Shown here: positions 35,828 to 44,701 of the stretch, in pieces
Layout of the letters: the number at the start of each line of letters is the position of its first letter
How positions within the stretch are numbered: the first letter of the stretch is position 1
From: Rhodoferax ferrireducens T118
Lineage (GTDB): Bacteria; Pseudomonadota; Gammaproteobacteria; Burkholderiales; Burkholderiaceae_C
Length of the DNA: 64,000 nt
Assembly (NCBI RefSeq): GCF_000013605.1
Contig: NC_007901.1
Span: 1 to 64,000, forward strand
Reading direction: 5' to 3'
Notes under the pieces: generated by a model
What the model saw: only the letters and a program-made list of their open reading frames with translations
Told to the model about the DNA's origin: nothing
Databases searched by the model: none
Translations under genes and position numbers: made by a program

Positions 35828-36419
35828 ATGGCATTTCCTTAATTGGGTTGGAATCGACCGCTTCGACGGGCGTCTGGCGCACGCGCAGACAATCGATCTG
35901 GTCATTGAGGGCTTCGCAAAGAAGCTCGTAATCGATTTCTTCGACCAAGCAGCAGAACTGCGCGGTGAAGGGAATCTTGTGCATCGGCTTTGAGCCGATG
36001 GTGGCGAATATCCAGTCAAGTCCTTCTTGCTTGATCTTGGCATTGCCGCGTGTGTTGTACAAACAGTCCAGAACGTCGTAGAGCAGCTTTGATGCAATCA
36101 AAGCAATAATCTCAAACGTCGGGACTGAAAACTCCGTGTTGCGACCCCGGTTTCGCAGGTGCTTGAAGCAACCTCGCGTTAGGTCTGTGTCGGTGGATAA
36201 CTTTTCCTCCGTGTCGTCCGGCTGCCAGGCATGTTCAATGCCCCAGACCGTATCGGGCAACAACGACTGGTTAAGGTCGATGCCATCAAGGTTTGGTTTG
36301 GAAGTGCGCCGCGGGCCACGATTTTTGCGCTTGAGCGCGTAGATCGCCAAAAGGGTTTCAAGCGATTGCGTGTAGCCCCCCTGCTCGAAGGGAAGTTCCA
36401 CCTGGCTGAATTCAAGCAT
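35772..36419 (-). CDS. Unknown protein upstream of the CobS-like gene
   Basis: A 215-aa soluble protein of unknown function, starting at ATG 36419 (MLEFSQVELPFEQGG). Charged N-terminal region (ALKRKNRGPRRTSKPN), then a helical core (FEIIALIASKLLYDVLDCLYN) and several Cys (FCCLVEE, LCEALND, DCLRVR). The last 56 bp overlap the CobS-like start, so the two are probably expressed together. It lies 91 bp after the small exported-protein gene and its terminator hairpin, so transcription here relies on read-through or a local promoter. Confidence 0.58.
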   Translation of the reverse strand: MLEFSQVELPFEQGGYTQSLETLLAIYALKRKNRGPRRTSKPNLDGIDLNQSLLPDTVWGIEHAWQPDDTEEKLSTDTDLTRGCFKHLRNRGRNTEFSVPTFEIIALIASKLLYDVLDCLYNTRGNAKIKQEGLDWIFATIGSKPMHKIPFTAQFCCLVEEIDYELLCEALNDQIDCLRVRQTPVEAVDSNPIKEMPYGYQDNSRAVRDELISSN

Positions 36420-36463
36420 GGTGAATCTCCAAATTTGGATGGGACGGTTGAACCGTCGGAAAC

Positions 36464-36495
36464 AAAAAAGCCCCATCACTGACGTGATGAGGCTT
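36464..36495 (-). terminator. Intrinsic terminator or attenuator after the 46-aa gene
   Basis: On the minus strand a GCCTCATCAC / GTGATGGGGC stem with a 4-nt loop is followed by TTTTTTG. It lies 15 nt after the small exported-protein gene and 45 nt before the next gene of the block, so it may set the ratio between them. Confidence 0.8.
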
Positions 36496-36510
36496 TCCTG
36501 CTGAGGCTGC

Positions 36511-36651
36511 TTATTTCGAAGCAGCCTCAATTTGTGTCTCAATGTTCGTGGAGCGAACACTGAACATTTTTTCGGCATGACCAAGAGTGGACATACCGGA
36601 TGCGAACATGGCTGCTGCCAAAATGGCGGCGGCAATAACGATCTTTTTCAT
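36511..36651 (-). CDS. Small exported protein (46 aa)
   Basis: A 46-aa protein: MKK start, hydrophobic signal peptide (IVIAAAILAAAMFASG, about 4-19; cleavage likely after GHA at 26) and a mature part of only about 20 residues (EKMFSVRSTNIETQIEAASK). Start is ATG 36651 with GGAGC 5 nt upstream. It is first after a 290-nt structured leader carrying RNA motif copy C, and both its Shine-Dalgarno and start codon lie in a predicted stem. Whether the peptide is functional or mainly a leader ORF is open. Confidence 0.55.
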   Translation of the reverse strand: MKKIVIAAAILAAAMFASGMSTLGHAEKMFSVRSTNIETQIEAASK

Positions 36652-37377
36652 GGAAGCTCCATTGCTCTGGTCGGAGCAAAAAGAAAAATGACTTCCATGC
36701 TGACCAGGCTGGAAGGTTTGCCTTCCAGGCGTGGTCTTTTTTGAAAACGGATGACGAGAGTCATCGTTTTTGATAATCCGCTGAAGAGCGGAGTACCAGT
36801 GCAGAGCACCAGAAAGAACCGTTATCTCAACATCCTGCACTTTTCACAGGATCTAAAGAAACGGCTCGGCTCATGGCGCGTAGCAGGGGCAGCAAGTTTG
36901 ACTTGCCATTTATGACATGCCGACTCACTTAGTCAGGCAAGGCCTGAGGTCGACGTACCGTGGCAGCTTCAGGGCGATGCCACGGAATACAACTCAACGC
37001 TGTTGAATGTGACTTGATTCTAACGAAGCCAAGACACACTCAAAAATGATGAGTACCCGCCAAGGACAGAATAGATCGCCTCGGCAGGTGCACACCTGAC
37101 AAACGGCACTCCCAGACAGGAATGCGCTTCTCTGAAACAAACTTTAAATTTGGGCCACCGTCGCGGACCATATATTTGACATGATCGGAATGATTACGAG
37201 TCCCATCTGCTCGGCACCGAACAAGTATCCAGTACGCGCACAGTATGCCCCGGAAACTGTATCCAAGTCAAATTCGGCACACTTTTTTTGTCAACTACTG
37301 AAATTTGCACACTATTTGCCGGTAGCGTTTCGTTTTTGAGTAGTTTTCTCTCACTTTCTGGTTGAAATGCCGGTATT
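36652..37377 (-). ncRNA. Structured leader with RNA motif copy C, plus intergenic region
   Basis: Between divergent transcription units. On the minus strand the motif at 36913-36954 has stem GTCGAC / GTCGGC, an inner GGCCTTGCC-type hairpin, and ATGTCA. Below it are hairpins CCGCTctTCAGCGG, GATGACtctCGTCATC, and CTGGAAGG/CCTTCCAG (about 36690-36730). Next to the gene, CATGGAA + GCTCC pairs with GGAGC + TTCCATG, closing off the ribosome-binding site and start codon. The remaining 37.0-37.38 kb shows no gene; it should hold promoters for both sides, but none is clear by eye. Confidence 0.55.
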
Positions 37378-37410
37378 GTGAGGACCATCGAAACCACGAA
37401 AGATGAATCC

Positions 37411-38232
37411 ATGACAGCCGTAGCAGAAAAACAGCAGCAGCCACGTGTGCAGCCAAGCCCGGGTGACCGCCATGCAACCTTGATTGCAGCCAACATGAAG
37501 GCGAAGACTCAGTTCGCCGACAAATACGAAGGTGCGTCGATTCGGCTGAAAACGATTTTGCACAACCGTCCCGTGATTCGCTCCTTCAAGCGCATCTTCA
37601 ACATCAGTATGCGCAATTGGTATATCGCCACGTCGGTTCCGCGCGCTTCATTGGGTGACGCCTCGTTGGCCTCCCAGGTTGAAGCTGGCATGCTTAAGAA
37701 AATTGGCGAAACCATTGAATACTTCAAGAAGCAAATCAAACAGTGCGAAATAGTCGCTGCTGACGGCGAAGTGGACTTCGCACTGATCAGCCATGGCGCC
37801 GAATTTACCGACGACACCCGAGTCATCGGGCCGGTCGCGATGCAACTGCGTCAACTGTTCCTGATGGCTGACCACTACCTGGACCTGACGCAAGCACTCT
37901 ATTCGTTCGCCCAGATTACGGGTGACGAGGCGAACAATGCCAGCTACGAAGTCAAAAAGCGTCTCGAGGCCGCCTCCACCAGTATTCGCAACTTCCGACG
38001 CCTCTCCCTGGAGAAGGTCAACGATTCCGGAAAAAACCGTGAGGGCTTCAAAGCTGTTGCAGTCGACGGCGATCAGGCAGGCCAACTCAAGGACGCCCTG
38101 CCCGCTTCAGACGAAGCAGGTAACGTGGTTGGGATTGCCAGCGCGGGCGTTGCCGAGACGCCAGCCGGTGCACCGGCCGAACCCGATGAAGACAGTCTCG
38201 ACACAGCCACCAATGCCCGCAAGGCCGCGTAA
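37411..38232 (+). CDS. Unknown ICE/plasmid conserved-type protein
   Basis: A 273-aa protein. ATG 37411 is preferred; a GTG at 37378 would add 11 residues. It is rich in helices, with a basic segment (RPVIRSFKRIFNISMRNWYIATS, about 55-77) and a long helix (EAGMLKKIGETIEYFKKQIKQCEI). The C-terminal 70 residues are acidic and Ala/Pro-rich, likely disordered. The overall look recalls the ICE family TIGR03761/DUF1845, which lies beside helicases in integrative elements, but this is uncertain. It is followed by a terminator and the UvrD-type helicase. Confidence 0.6.
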   Translation: MTAVAEKQQQPRVQPSPGDRHATLIAANMKAKTQFADKYEGASIRLKTILHNRPVIRSFKRIFNISMRNWYIATSVPRASLGDASLASQVEAGMLKKIGETIEYFKKQIKQCEIVAADGEVDFALISHGAEFTDDTRVIGPVAMQLRQLFLMADHYLDLTQALYSFAQITGDEANNASYEVKKRLEAASTSIRNFRRLSLEKVNDSGKNREGFKAVAVDGDQAGQLKDALPASDEAGNVVGIASAGVAETPAGAPAEPDEDSLDTATNARKAA

Positions 38233-38278
38233 GCCTTGAAGTTAAACCGGTTGTTCATAGGCCTCTGACAAGGTCTTC

Positions 38279-38308
38279 AAAGGGGACCAATTGGTCCCCT
38301 TAGTTTTT
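38279..38308 (+). terminator. Intrinsic terminator
   Basis: A perfect self-complementary stem, AAGGGGACCAATTGGTCCCCTT (shown as two 11-nt arms AAGGGGACCAA / TTGGTCCCCTT), followed by agTTTTTgg. It ends the 273-aa gene's transcript before the helicase gene. Confidence 0.85.
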
Positions 38309-38332
38309 GGTGTCGCTTAGGAGTTATTGCAA

Positions 38333-40153
38333 ATGGGTCTCAACGTTGAGCAGGAACGGGCTGTCTTCTGCACGGAAAACCTGATGGTCCTTGCACCCCC
38401 GGGATCGGGGAAGACTGGAACGCTCGTGGCAAAAACGAAGTACATCATCACGATGATTCCCGAGTCGATCGTGCTCCTGGTGACGTTCACAGACGCCAGC
38501 GCCAAAGAGGCTCGTGAACGCATCGGCAAATTGCTCACGTCCGTTCAGATGCGCCGGGTAACGGTCAGCACATTCCACAGCCACGCCATCGAGCAACTGC
38601 GCCGGGCTGGCAAGCTCGGTCGTATCATGGCGCCCCACGAATCAACGGATTTGGTAAAACGTGCCCTGGTGGACTGCGGCTCCACCATGGACTTCATGGA
38701 GGCTGAGGCCGAACTGCAGGCCGCCAAAGCCAGTCCTGAATTCACAGGCGAGGAAAAGGACTTTATCAAGGCCTATGAACACCGCAAGCTCCTGCATAGA
38801 TCCATCGACCTGCAGGACGTGGTCAGGGAAGCCGTGAACGGAATGCGCGCCAAGAATGCCGACAAGCATATCCCTCCACTGGCTGCCACGCACGTTCTAT
38901 GCGATGAGTTTCAGGACGTTGACTGGAACCAGTTGCATTGGCTTTTGTGCTACCGCGAGTTTGGGGCCATAGTCACCGTTGTGGGTGATGACGACCAATC
39001 GGTTTACGGCTGGCGGAACGCCCTGGGTTATGCGGCCATGCAGGCGTTTAGAGATCGCGTCAATCCAACGGTCATCACCTTGGAGGTCAACTATCGGTCA
39101 CGACGCGAGATCATTCAAAGTGCGACATGCCTCATTCGTAACAATCCAAAAAGGATGGACAAGGTCGTTGTCAGCAAGATCGGCGATGGAGGTGAAGTCT
39201 TTCTCGCAAAACCTGCCGATAAAGAGGCTGAGGCCACAATGATCATTGATGCCATCATCAATGATGCAGAGGAAAAAGGGCATGAATTGCACCTTGTCCC
39301 CACTGGTCGGTGGGGCGTCATTGCCAGAAACAACCGCGATCTCTGGCTGATAGCCGCCATGTTGCGCAAAGCGGGCATACCGTTCGTCAAGTCAACAAAG
39401 AAGGATGACGCGCCATGGGAAATCATGCGGTTTTGCGGCATGCTCGTCTCCATTCAGACAAACGATAGTTTGGGTTTGCGCCAGACTATGAGTTCAATGG
39501 GCATTAGTGAAAAGACGTTGCGATCTGTGCACGACAAAATGGGGGATGACTTCTATCGGATCATGGACGGGGACTTCCCGGACCTTGAGGATGTGGCCAT
39601 TGAAGATAAGCCATTGCTCAAGGCATTTTTGCAGATCTGCCCGCGGTGGCGGGATCTGACGGCAAACGGTCACTATGGGCGCGTGATCGGCGCAGTCGGA
39701 GAATGGTTTCTCGACACCATTGTGCGCGGCGATGACACCATTCAGGATTTTAGAAATTTTGTGAAAATGCTCAGTGGCGACTCATCAAAAATGAGCGGAA
39801 CTGACTTCCCCTCCACAACCGGGAGTTCTGTCAGGCAGAATTTACGCGCGAGACCCAGGGGTAATCTTCAGGTTCGCGTCCTGAATTACTTTCGTCAGGA
39901 TGACAAAAAGAGCAGCGGTGGCGTGGCGCTCTACACCATGCACGGGTCCAAGGGCTTGGAGTTCGACAAGGTTTTTCTAGTGCAGTGCAACAGTGGCACC
40001 ATCCCATCGAGCAAAAGCAAATCGGTGGACGAAGAAAGGCGACTCTTTTACGTGGCCATGACCCGCGCCCGGCAGGAGTTGACCATGAGCAGCATCAGCA
40101 CGAAATCCAGCAGTATTTTTCTTTCGGAAGTCGGAGACGTAACGATGCTTTAA
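38333..40153 (+). CDS. UvrD/Rep-type superfamily 1 DNA helicase
   Basis: A 606-aa SF1A helicase. ATG 38333 is chosen because AGGAG lies 9 nt upstream; a TTG 6 bp earlier is too close. Motifs: Q-motif NVEQERAV, motif I APPGSGKT (21-28), motif II DEFQDVDW (about 196), motif III VVGDDDQSVYGWR, motif IV LEVNYRS, motif V TMHGSKGLEFDKVF and motif VI RRLFYVAMTRAR. All core motifs are intact. It may unwind DNA in plasmid replication or transfer. Its end overlaps the convergent 40150-40992 gene by 4 bp. Confidence 0.94.
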   Translation: MGLNVEQERAVFCTENLMVLAPPGSGKTGTLVAKTKYIITMIPESIVLLVTFTDASAKEARERIGKLLTSVQMRRVTVSTFHSHAIEQLRRAGKLGRIMAPHESTDLVKRALVDCGSTMDFMEAEAELQAAKASPEFTGEEKDFIKAYEHRKLLHRSIDLQDVVREAVNGMRAKNADKHIPPLAATHVLCDEFQDVDWNQLHWLLCYREFGAIVTVVGDDDQSVYGWRNALGYAAMQAFRDRVNPTVITLEVNYRSRREIIQSATCLIRNNPKRMDKVVVSKIGDGGEVFLAKPADKEAEATMIIDAIINDAEEKGHELHLVPTGRWGVIARNNRDLWLIAAMLRKAGIPFVKSTKKDDAPWEIMRFCGMLVSIQTNDSLGLRQTMSSMGISEKTLRSVHDKMGDDFYRIMDGDFPDLEDVAIEDKPLLKAFLQICPRWRDLTANGHYGRVIGAVGEWFLDTIVRGDDTIQDFRNFVKMLSGDSSKMSGTDFPSTTGSSVRQNLRARPRGNLQVRVLNYFRQDDKKSSGGVALYTMHGSKGLEFDKVFLVQCNSGTIPSSKSKSVDEERRLFYVAMTRARQELTMSSISTKSSSIFLSEVGDVTML

Positions 40154-40992
40154 GCTGCCGAGGTGGCCATCTCCTGGCACATTTGGGCGATCATGGCCGG
40201 GTCAAGGTGGGGCGAGTTGTCCCCGAGGACCCGCATGATCAGACTGACTACTTTGAACGCTTCAAAGGTTGGAAGCGGCACAACACGGGCCACCGTTGCC
40301 TGACGGATGCTCACCAGATAGCCTGCCTGCGCCTGTTTCGTCAACGTCATCCGTTTATCACGCGCAGCGCCGTGGTTCGCGAACTCGACAGAAGGCAACC
40401 AGTTGCGCAGGACGGCCAGCACTTGCATCGCTTCAGAATCACTGAACTGGAGAATGATCTTGTCGCTCCAATTGAAACCCTGCGATCGGCTGTCGCGTCC
40501 AGCGCCCTCGACTTGAAGGCAAGAGCGTCCGTCTCGCGTTTTTGCGTATTCAAACGTGACAGCGGCCTTCGTGCCATAGACGCGGTGAACTTTGCGCTCG
40601 ATGGATGTCGACATGTCCTGTGGCGCTGCGCCCATGGATGAGCCAATGAACGCTGCGGCCTGACTCTTGAGTTCTGAACTGGTCACTTGCGCAAGATAGA
40701 CCGTAACGGCAGCGCGCAGTGGCTTCCCGACGCGCAGGAACGCCTGGACTCGTTCTGTCAGGTTTGGGGTCAGCCTGAGGGCTCGCAGCACCTGGCTGGT
40801 CACCACGCTCACCGCCATCACGGCCGCGCGCAAGTCTCCCCAGTGCGCCGAGTCCTTCTGGAGTTGAGAACAGCCGACCAGCCACGCCAGCCATATTGGG
40901 CCTGCGCCTTGTGCGATGGCCTGCACCTCCTGTTCTCCAAGGGGCGCGTAGCCACACATTTCCAAATGACGGTTAACTTCGTGAAGTTGCAT
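40150..40992 (-). CDS. Unknown fourth gene of the par operon
   Basis: A 280-aa protein I cannot assign. The N-terminal half is helical and resembles no known fold by eye. The C-terminal half (about 170-260) has a beta-rich pattern, FNWSDKIILQFSDSEAMQVLAVLRNWLPSVEFANHG, then KRMTLTKQAQAGYLVSI, that looks like a compact nucleic-acid-binding module. It starts with ATG overlapping the PIN-like gene's TAA (TAATG). Thus it is coupled to parA-parB-PIN, which suggests a role in plasmid maintenance. Confidence 0.6.
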   Translation of the reverse strand: MQLHEVNRHLEMCGYAPLGEQEVQAIAQGAGPIWLAWLVGCSQLQKDSAHWGDLRAAVMAVSVVTSQVLRALRLTPNLTERVQAFLRVGKPLRAAVTVYLAQVTSSELKSQAAAFIGSSMGAAPQDMSTSIERKVHRVYGTKAAVTFEYAKTRDGRSCLQVEGAGRDSRSQGFNWSDKIILQFSDSEAMQVLAVLRNWLPSVEFANHGAARDKRMTLTKQAQAGYLVSIRQATVARVVPLPTFEAFKVVSLIMRVLGDNSPHLDPAMIAQMCQEMATSAA

Positions 40993-41372
40993 TAAAAAGT
41001 CGCGCCAGCGGCGCCCCTGATCTGGTCTTTTCGCGTTGGTGGCTCTACCCTCGTGGCCGAAACGCCCATACGCGACATATGCGTTAGCAATGGATCAAAA
41101 CCTTTGTCACGGCTGATTACCGTGATGCGTGATGAACGATCCATATTGACAATCATTCCTGCGTAGAACGCCACATGGAAATCGAGCGCGTTAGGGCCTT
41201 TCCCTTCAATGTTGATGTACTCGCCTCGGCGCCCCACCCACTGCGCGAGACGAGGATGAATCTTGGCCGTTGTCTGGCCGAGAAACACAATCACCTGGGC
41301 ATCGTCGGCGATATTGCAGTGACGCAAGCTCGGCCCGACATTTTCGTAATCGACCAGGTAGAACTCGCTCAT
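40992..41372 (-). CDS. PIN-like (NYN-type) putative nuclease
   Basis: A 126-aa protein with the PIN/NYN core pattern: FYLVDYENVG at the N-terminus (Asp8, Asn/Glu nearby), GPNALDFHVAFYAG in the middle (about 57-72, conserved Asp), and ITVISRDKGFDPL (about 82-94, conserved Asp). These acidic residues form the metal site in PIN nucleases. No antitoxin-like gene is adjacent; instead it is coupled by ATGA to parB and by TAATG to the next gene. It could be an RNase acting in copy control or maintenance; this is inference. Confidence 0.75.
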   Translation of the reverse strand: MSEFYLVDYENVGPSLRHCNIADDAQVIVFLGQTTAKIHPRLAQWVGRRGEYINIEGKGPNALDFHVAFYAGMIVNMDRSSRITVISRDKGFDPLLTHMSRMGVSATRVEPPTRKDQIRGAAGATF

Positions 41373-42421
41373 ACGGGGTCAGCCTTAAGTACCTCTTGCA
41401 GTTTTTCATGAAGGAGTTCGAGTTTGTCGGAGGTCAATCCCTTGACGGAAAGTTCGAGATTACCTTTGCTGACCAATACTTTCAGCGTTACGGGTTTGCC
41501 TGCAAACAGGTAATTTCGAATCTCAGAACGGATCTTTTTCTTCTTTTTTCTTGGCGAAAGCAGCGATGCCACCAAGTCTTCGACTTGTCGAGCTGACATC
41601 TCAGAGCGATTTATGTCATCGATGAGATTGTCTGCCAATGCGCAAAGATCGACTGGCTCAACTTTTTCCGAATCCAGCTCAGGTTCTGCAGAGTTCAAGT
41701 CGCCCGAACTAGCAGGTGCCGCCGCAGCATCTTTCGGTTGCTCATTGGGACTGAATATTTTGCTGATTGCACAAGCAACACGCAACTGTGTCAACTGTGG
41801 GTAATCCAACATGCGCCTTTTGATGCGATCCGGTATGGCGTTGATCGACAAAATTTTAGAGACTATTGCCTGGTCAACCCCTATCGACAGACCCAGTTCA
41901 ACCTGACTTAAAAACACCTTGTTGTCGAGTAAGTATTTAAACCGAATCGCGTCATCCATCACCGTCTGGTCACTGCGTTCAACGTTGATGCGGCGCGATT
42001 CAAGATAGGCTTCTTTTTCGGACTGGGGTTTGACGCAGATCTCGACACGAAGTGTCGTGATGCCGAACGCATTAGCGCCGCGCCAGCGCTTTTGACCATC
42101 GATCAGGTAGACGAGTCCGTCCTCCAAGTAACCACGCGCCGGCACTTCTTGTCCATTTTCCAGCATGCTCTTGCCCATCAACTCCACTTCTGAATTGGTG
42201 TAATAGGCTCTGGCGTTAAGGTGGTTTTCGCGTATTTCTGACAAAGGTACTTCATACGGCTTGCCAACGACGTATATCCCAATGTTTTCGGACAGTGTTG
42301 GTGCCTTATGAACCGGTTCATAAGCCTGTGCAGAGGGCTGCTGAGCCATCATGGAGCGAAGTTGATCCGCCGCCCCATCACGAAGAATCAGCGAGCTAGG
42401 TTTGATTTTTTGCTTGCTCAT
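41369..42421 (-). CDS. parB: ParB-like partition protein
   Basis: A 350-aa ParB. Residues about 55-145 carry the ParB/Srx CTPase domain (VPLSEIRENHLNARAYYTN; YLIDGQKRWRGANAFG). An HTH follows (LSQVELGLSIGVDQAIVSKILSINAIP, about 172-198), then an Ala/Ser linker and a basic C-terminal dimerisation segment (PRKKKKKIRSEIRNYLF). The start overlaps the parA stop (ATGA). A copy of the putative parS palindrome lies inside its own N-terminal coding region and encodes AYEPVHK. Confidence 0.92.
   Translation of the reverse strand: MSKQKIKPSSLILRDGAADQLRSMMAQQPSAQAYEPVHKAPTLSENIGIYVVGKPYEVPLSEIRENHLNARAYYTNSEVELMGKSMLENGQEVPARGYLEDGLVYLIDGQKRWRGANAFGITTLRVEICVKPQSEKEAYLESRRINVERSDQTVMDDAIRFKYLLDNKVFLSQVELGLSIGVDQAIVSKILSINAIPDRIKRRMLDYPQLTQLRVACAISKIFSPNEQPKDAAAAPASSGDLNSAEPELDSEKVEPVDLCALADNLIDDINRSEMSARQVEDLVASLLSPRKKKKKIRSEIRNYLFAGKPVTLKVLVSKGNLELSVKGLTSDKLELLHEKLQEVLKADPV
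42307..42322. repeat. parS-like palindrome inside parB
   Basis: TATGAACCGGTTCATA, an exact 16-bp palindrome identical to those in the parA upstream region. It lies within the parB N-terminal coding sequence. Confidence 0.8.
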
Positions 42422-43107
42422 TTTTTAATCGCCTTCTTTGCGGCGCTTTGCATCAGCGCCATTGACTCTTGGAAAAACGCTTCAAATTCATCCCGCGCCT
42501 TGGCAGCGGTGCTCTGCGTCATTTCGCTGATGCCGCTACCAATTCGTCCAGCATCCCGCCACGCCTTGCGCTCCTTCAGGGATGCGTTGAAAAGATGAAT
42601 TCCTGGGCACTCCTGATTGAGGAATTCACGAGCATCTTGTTCTTCAGTCGAGTTCCATGGTCCGGGCACTTTGTTGAACAGTATCCCGATAGGTATGCGC
42701 CCGCGTATGTGACTGTGGTTTGCGTGTTGAAATGCTTCGTACAAGAGCACTGTGGCGGCCATGTCGTTCTGACCGAGTTGTGTTGGAGCGACCCAAAGGT
42801 CCGCGATCCGTGCAAGTTCCGTGACTTTGCTGTAGTCACGAGCACCAATATCCACAACGACCACATCGTATTTTTCATTCAGATCAATGATGCTGCGTGT
42901 TGGAGCATCAATGATCTGTACGACCTGCACATGTGGGGTTGTGCCTAGATGAGCGCGAATAGCTCCAAAGTTGGCGGAAGAGGATGTCGAGTCGGTGTCA
43001 ACCAGTACAACCGAAAGAGCCTCATCCATGGCCCGGCGGGCATAGCTGGTCGCAACTGTGGATTTTCCGACGCCACCCTTTGGGTGGCCAATAACGACAA
43101 TTGTCAT
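42418..43107 (-). CDS. parA: ParA-like partition ATPase
   Basis: A 229-aa ParA/MinD-family ATPase of the short (type Ib-like) kind without an N-terminal HTH. Deviant Walker A is KGGVGKST (10-17), Walker A' VVLVDTDSTSSS (about 35-45) and Walker B VVVVDIGARDY (about 83-92). SD GAAAGG lies upstream of the ATG. It segregates plasmid copies together with ParB and the nearby palindromes. It is the first gene of a four-gene coupled operon. Confidence 0.94.
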   Translation of the reverse strand: MTIVVIGHPKGGVGKSTVATSYARRAMDEALSVVLVDTDSTSSSANFGAIRAHLGTTPHVQVVQIIDAPTRSIIDLNEKYDVVVVDIGARDYSKVTELARIADLWVAPTQLGQNDMAATVLLYEAFQHANHSHIRGRIPIGILFNKVPGPWNSTEEQDAREFLNQECPGIHLFNASLKERKAWRDAGRIGSGISEMTQSTAAKARDEFEAFFQESMALMQSAAKKAIKK

Positions 43108-43247
43108 ATTTAAAGCCTTTCGTTGGTTAAGGTTTAGATCTTATTTGTTTGCAACATTTATGCAACTTTATTTGTTCATTATTGTTACTTAAATTTAAAA
43201 TTCACAAAGACGCAACAAGTTCCAACTCAATTTTGACTGGTTTTGCG

Positions 43248-43900
43248 TATGAACCGGTTCATACGCAAAGACTTATGCTGACCCTCTTGGCAAGTCATAT
43301 CGCTATGAACCAGTTCATAGGTGGCCTGGTTACATCGGAGCGCTCATGTTGATCAGTTCGTTTCAACCTTCAACGTATGCTCTTGCCGTCGATACTCAAT
43401 CTTCCTCGCATTCCTTAAACAGACGCGACACGGGGTCTGTGAGATCGCGTGCTCATGCCTCAATCGCACTTAACCATGCCCGTTGTTTTGCCCCAATCGC
43501 GCTAGTAACAGTAGATTGCTTAGCCCTGACACTTGTCGTCTTGTGGCGCCACTCCTAACCTGGTGGTTGTTAGACATTGACAGATGCGAACTATGAACCG
43601 GTTCATACCCCGCGGCCCGCTTTCTGCTTTTCTGGGCTCGGAGTTTTATGAACCGGTTCATAGCAGGGTGGTTCCAATCGAAGCGTCATTCCGAACCAAT
43701 CTCAGCTGATCGAAATAGTCTGTGAACAACTTCTCTATTTATTCGCGCTTTTTCGACCCTGCCGCCAAGTTTGTCAGGGCGAGTGCCCAGACCTCAGGGT
43801 AGTTCACCATTCACTATTCTTTTGATTTCAATTATTTGATCTTCCCAGGCTCCCGGTTGTAGTCGCTGTGCAGCACATTCTGACTATGAACCGGTTCATA
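43248..43900. repeat. Cluster of five parS-like palindromes
   Basis: Five copies of TATGAACCGGTTCATA at 43248-43263, 43304-43319, 43592-43607, 43647-43662 and 43885-43900. The second has one change (CCAGTT). The first is extended to a 22-bp palindrome by flanking GCG/CGC. Spacing is irregular (56, 288, 55 and 238 bp), which fits ParB binding sites better than replication iterons. Confidence 0.85.
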
Positions 43901-44653
43901 GTCGTGTGCATGCCGTTCATCAATGGTTTGTCACTGCGGTGTTTCGCCTCGATCGGGTAATGGAACCACGGCCCGATCTACCAGATCTTCCAGAGAACAG
44001 CTGGGATTGGCGAGCGGACCGTAGAAAGGCGGATCAGTGGTAAAGGCGTGGCTCACGTCGCTGACTTGAGGAGGTTTCTATTTGGAGAGCTGGAAGTCCT
44101 ATGTCCAAGCCCCCAGGAACATCGAACGCTCTATGGCTTGGCCTTATGGACGTGTCACTGGTACGAGATGTCCAGCTCAAGCATTGCCGCACTTGATCGA
44201 CTAGTTACTGTCGACTGCGGACACTCGAAGCAAAGCTCGGTCTGATGGTGCAACTTGCTGGTGGGCGGTGGGAAAAGCGGGGTTGATTTCAAACACGTCC
44301 TGAGTCTGACGTGTTGGTGCTCGAGTCGGTGAAGTACCAAGCGGATCGATGGCCAGGTCTGCTGAAAACAGCGGCCCAGCCATGCTAGGTCGGTTAAGGT
44401 CTGGCACTTTACCATGTGCTTTTTTCTCAGGAACACCTATACAAATTTCAGCATTCAGCAACTGGCGTGACAAAGTGCAGTAGCTAATGAGTTTCATGTA
44501 TTGCAGTTTTTTTCAGGAATAAAGCCACCGAATGTCGATAGAACTGGCGTTATCGCTATCTTCTAACCATTTGGTCATTTTTCTCATGGACTTCTGCTTG
44601 TTGACAGCAAGACGCTGGTCTATTCAGCCCAGGGCCGGTTGCGCTCAATCGAC

Positions 44654-44669
44654 TATGAACCGGTTCATA
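44654..44669. repeat. Distal parS-like palindrome
   Basis: An exact TATGAACCGGTTCATA copy 33 bp beyond the end of the 297-aa winged-helix gene and about 1.5 kb from parA, extending the cluster rightward. Confidence 0.8.
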
Positions 44670-44701
44670 GGCATATTGATGGCTCAACCACACCGCAAAA
44701 C

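Larger units (their letters stand above)
43108..44701. other. Non-coding partition-site region
   Basis: A 1.6-kb stretch upstream of parA without a convincing gene: open frames are short, overlapping and of poor composition. It contains six of the seven parS-like palindromes and presumably the parA promoter near 43.12-43.2 kb. The part 43.9-44.6 kb shows nothing else I can name. Confidence 0.6.

Noticed and set aside
37361..37372. TGAAATGCCGG, which matches the 3' end of the RNA motif on the minus strand
   Set aside because: The GTCG arm is missing and it points away from the nearby plus-strand gene.
44048..44245. 65-codon open frame in the parS region
   Set aside because: No recognisable protein pattern or Shine-Dalgarno; competing frames on the other strand are just as long.
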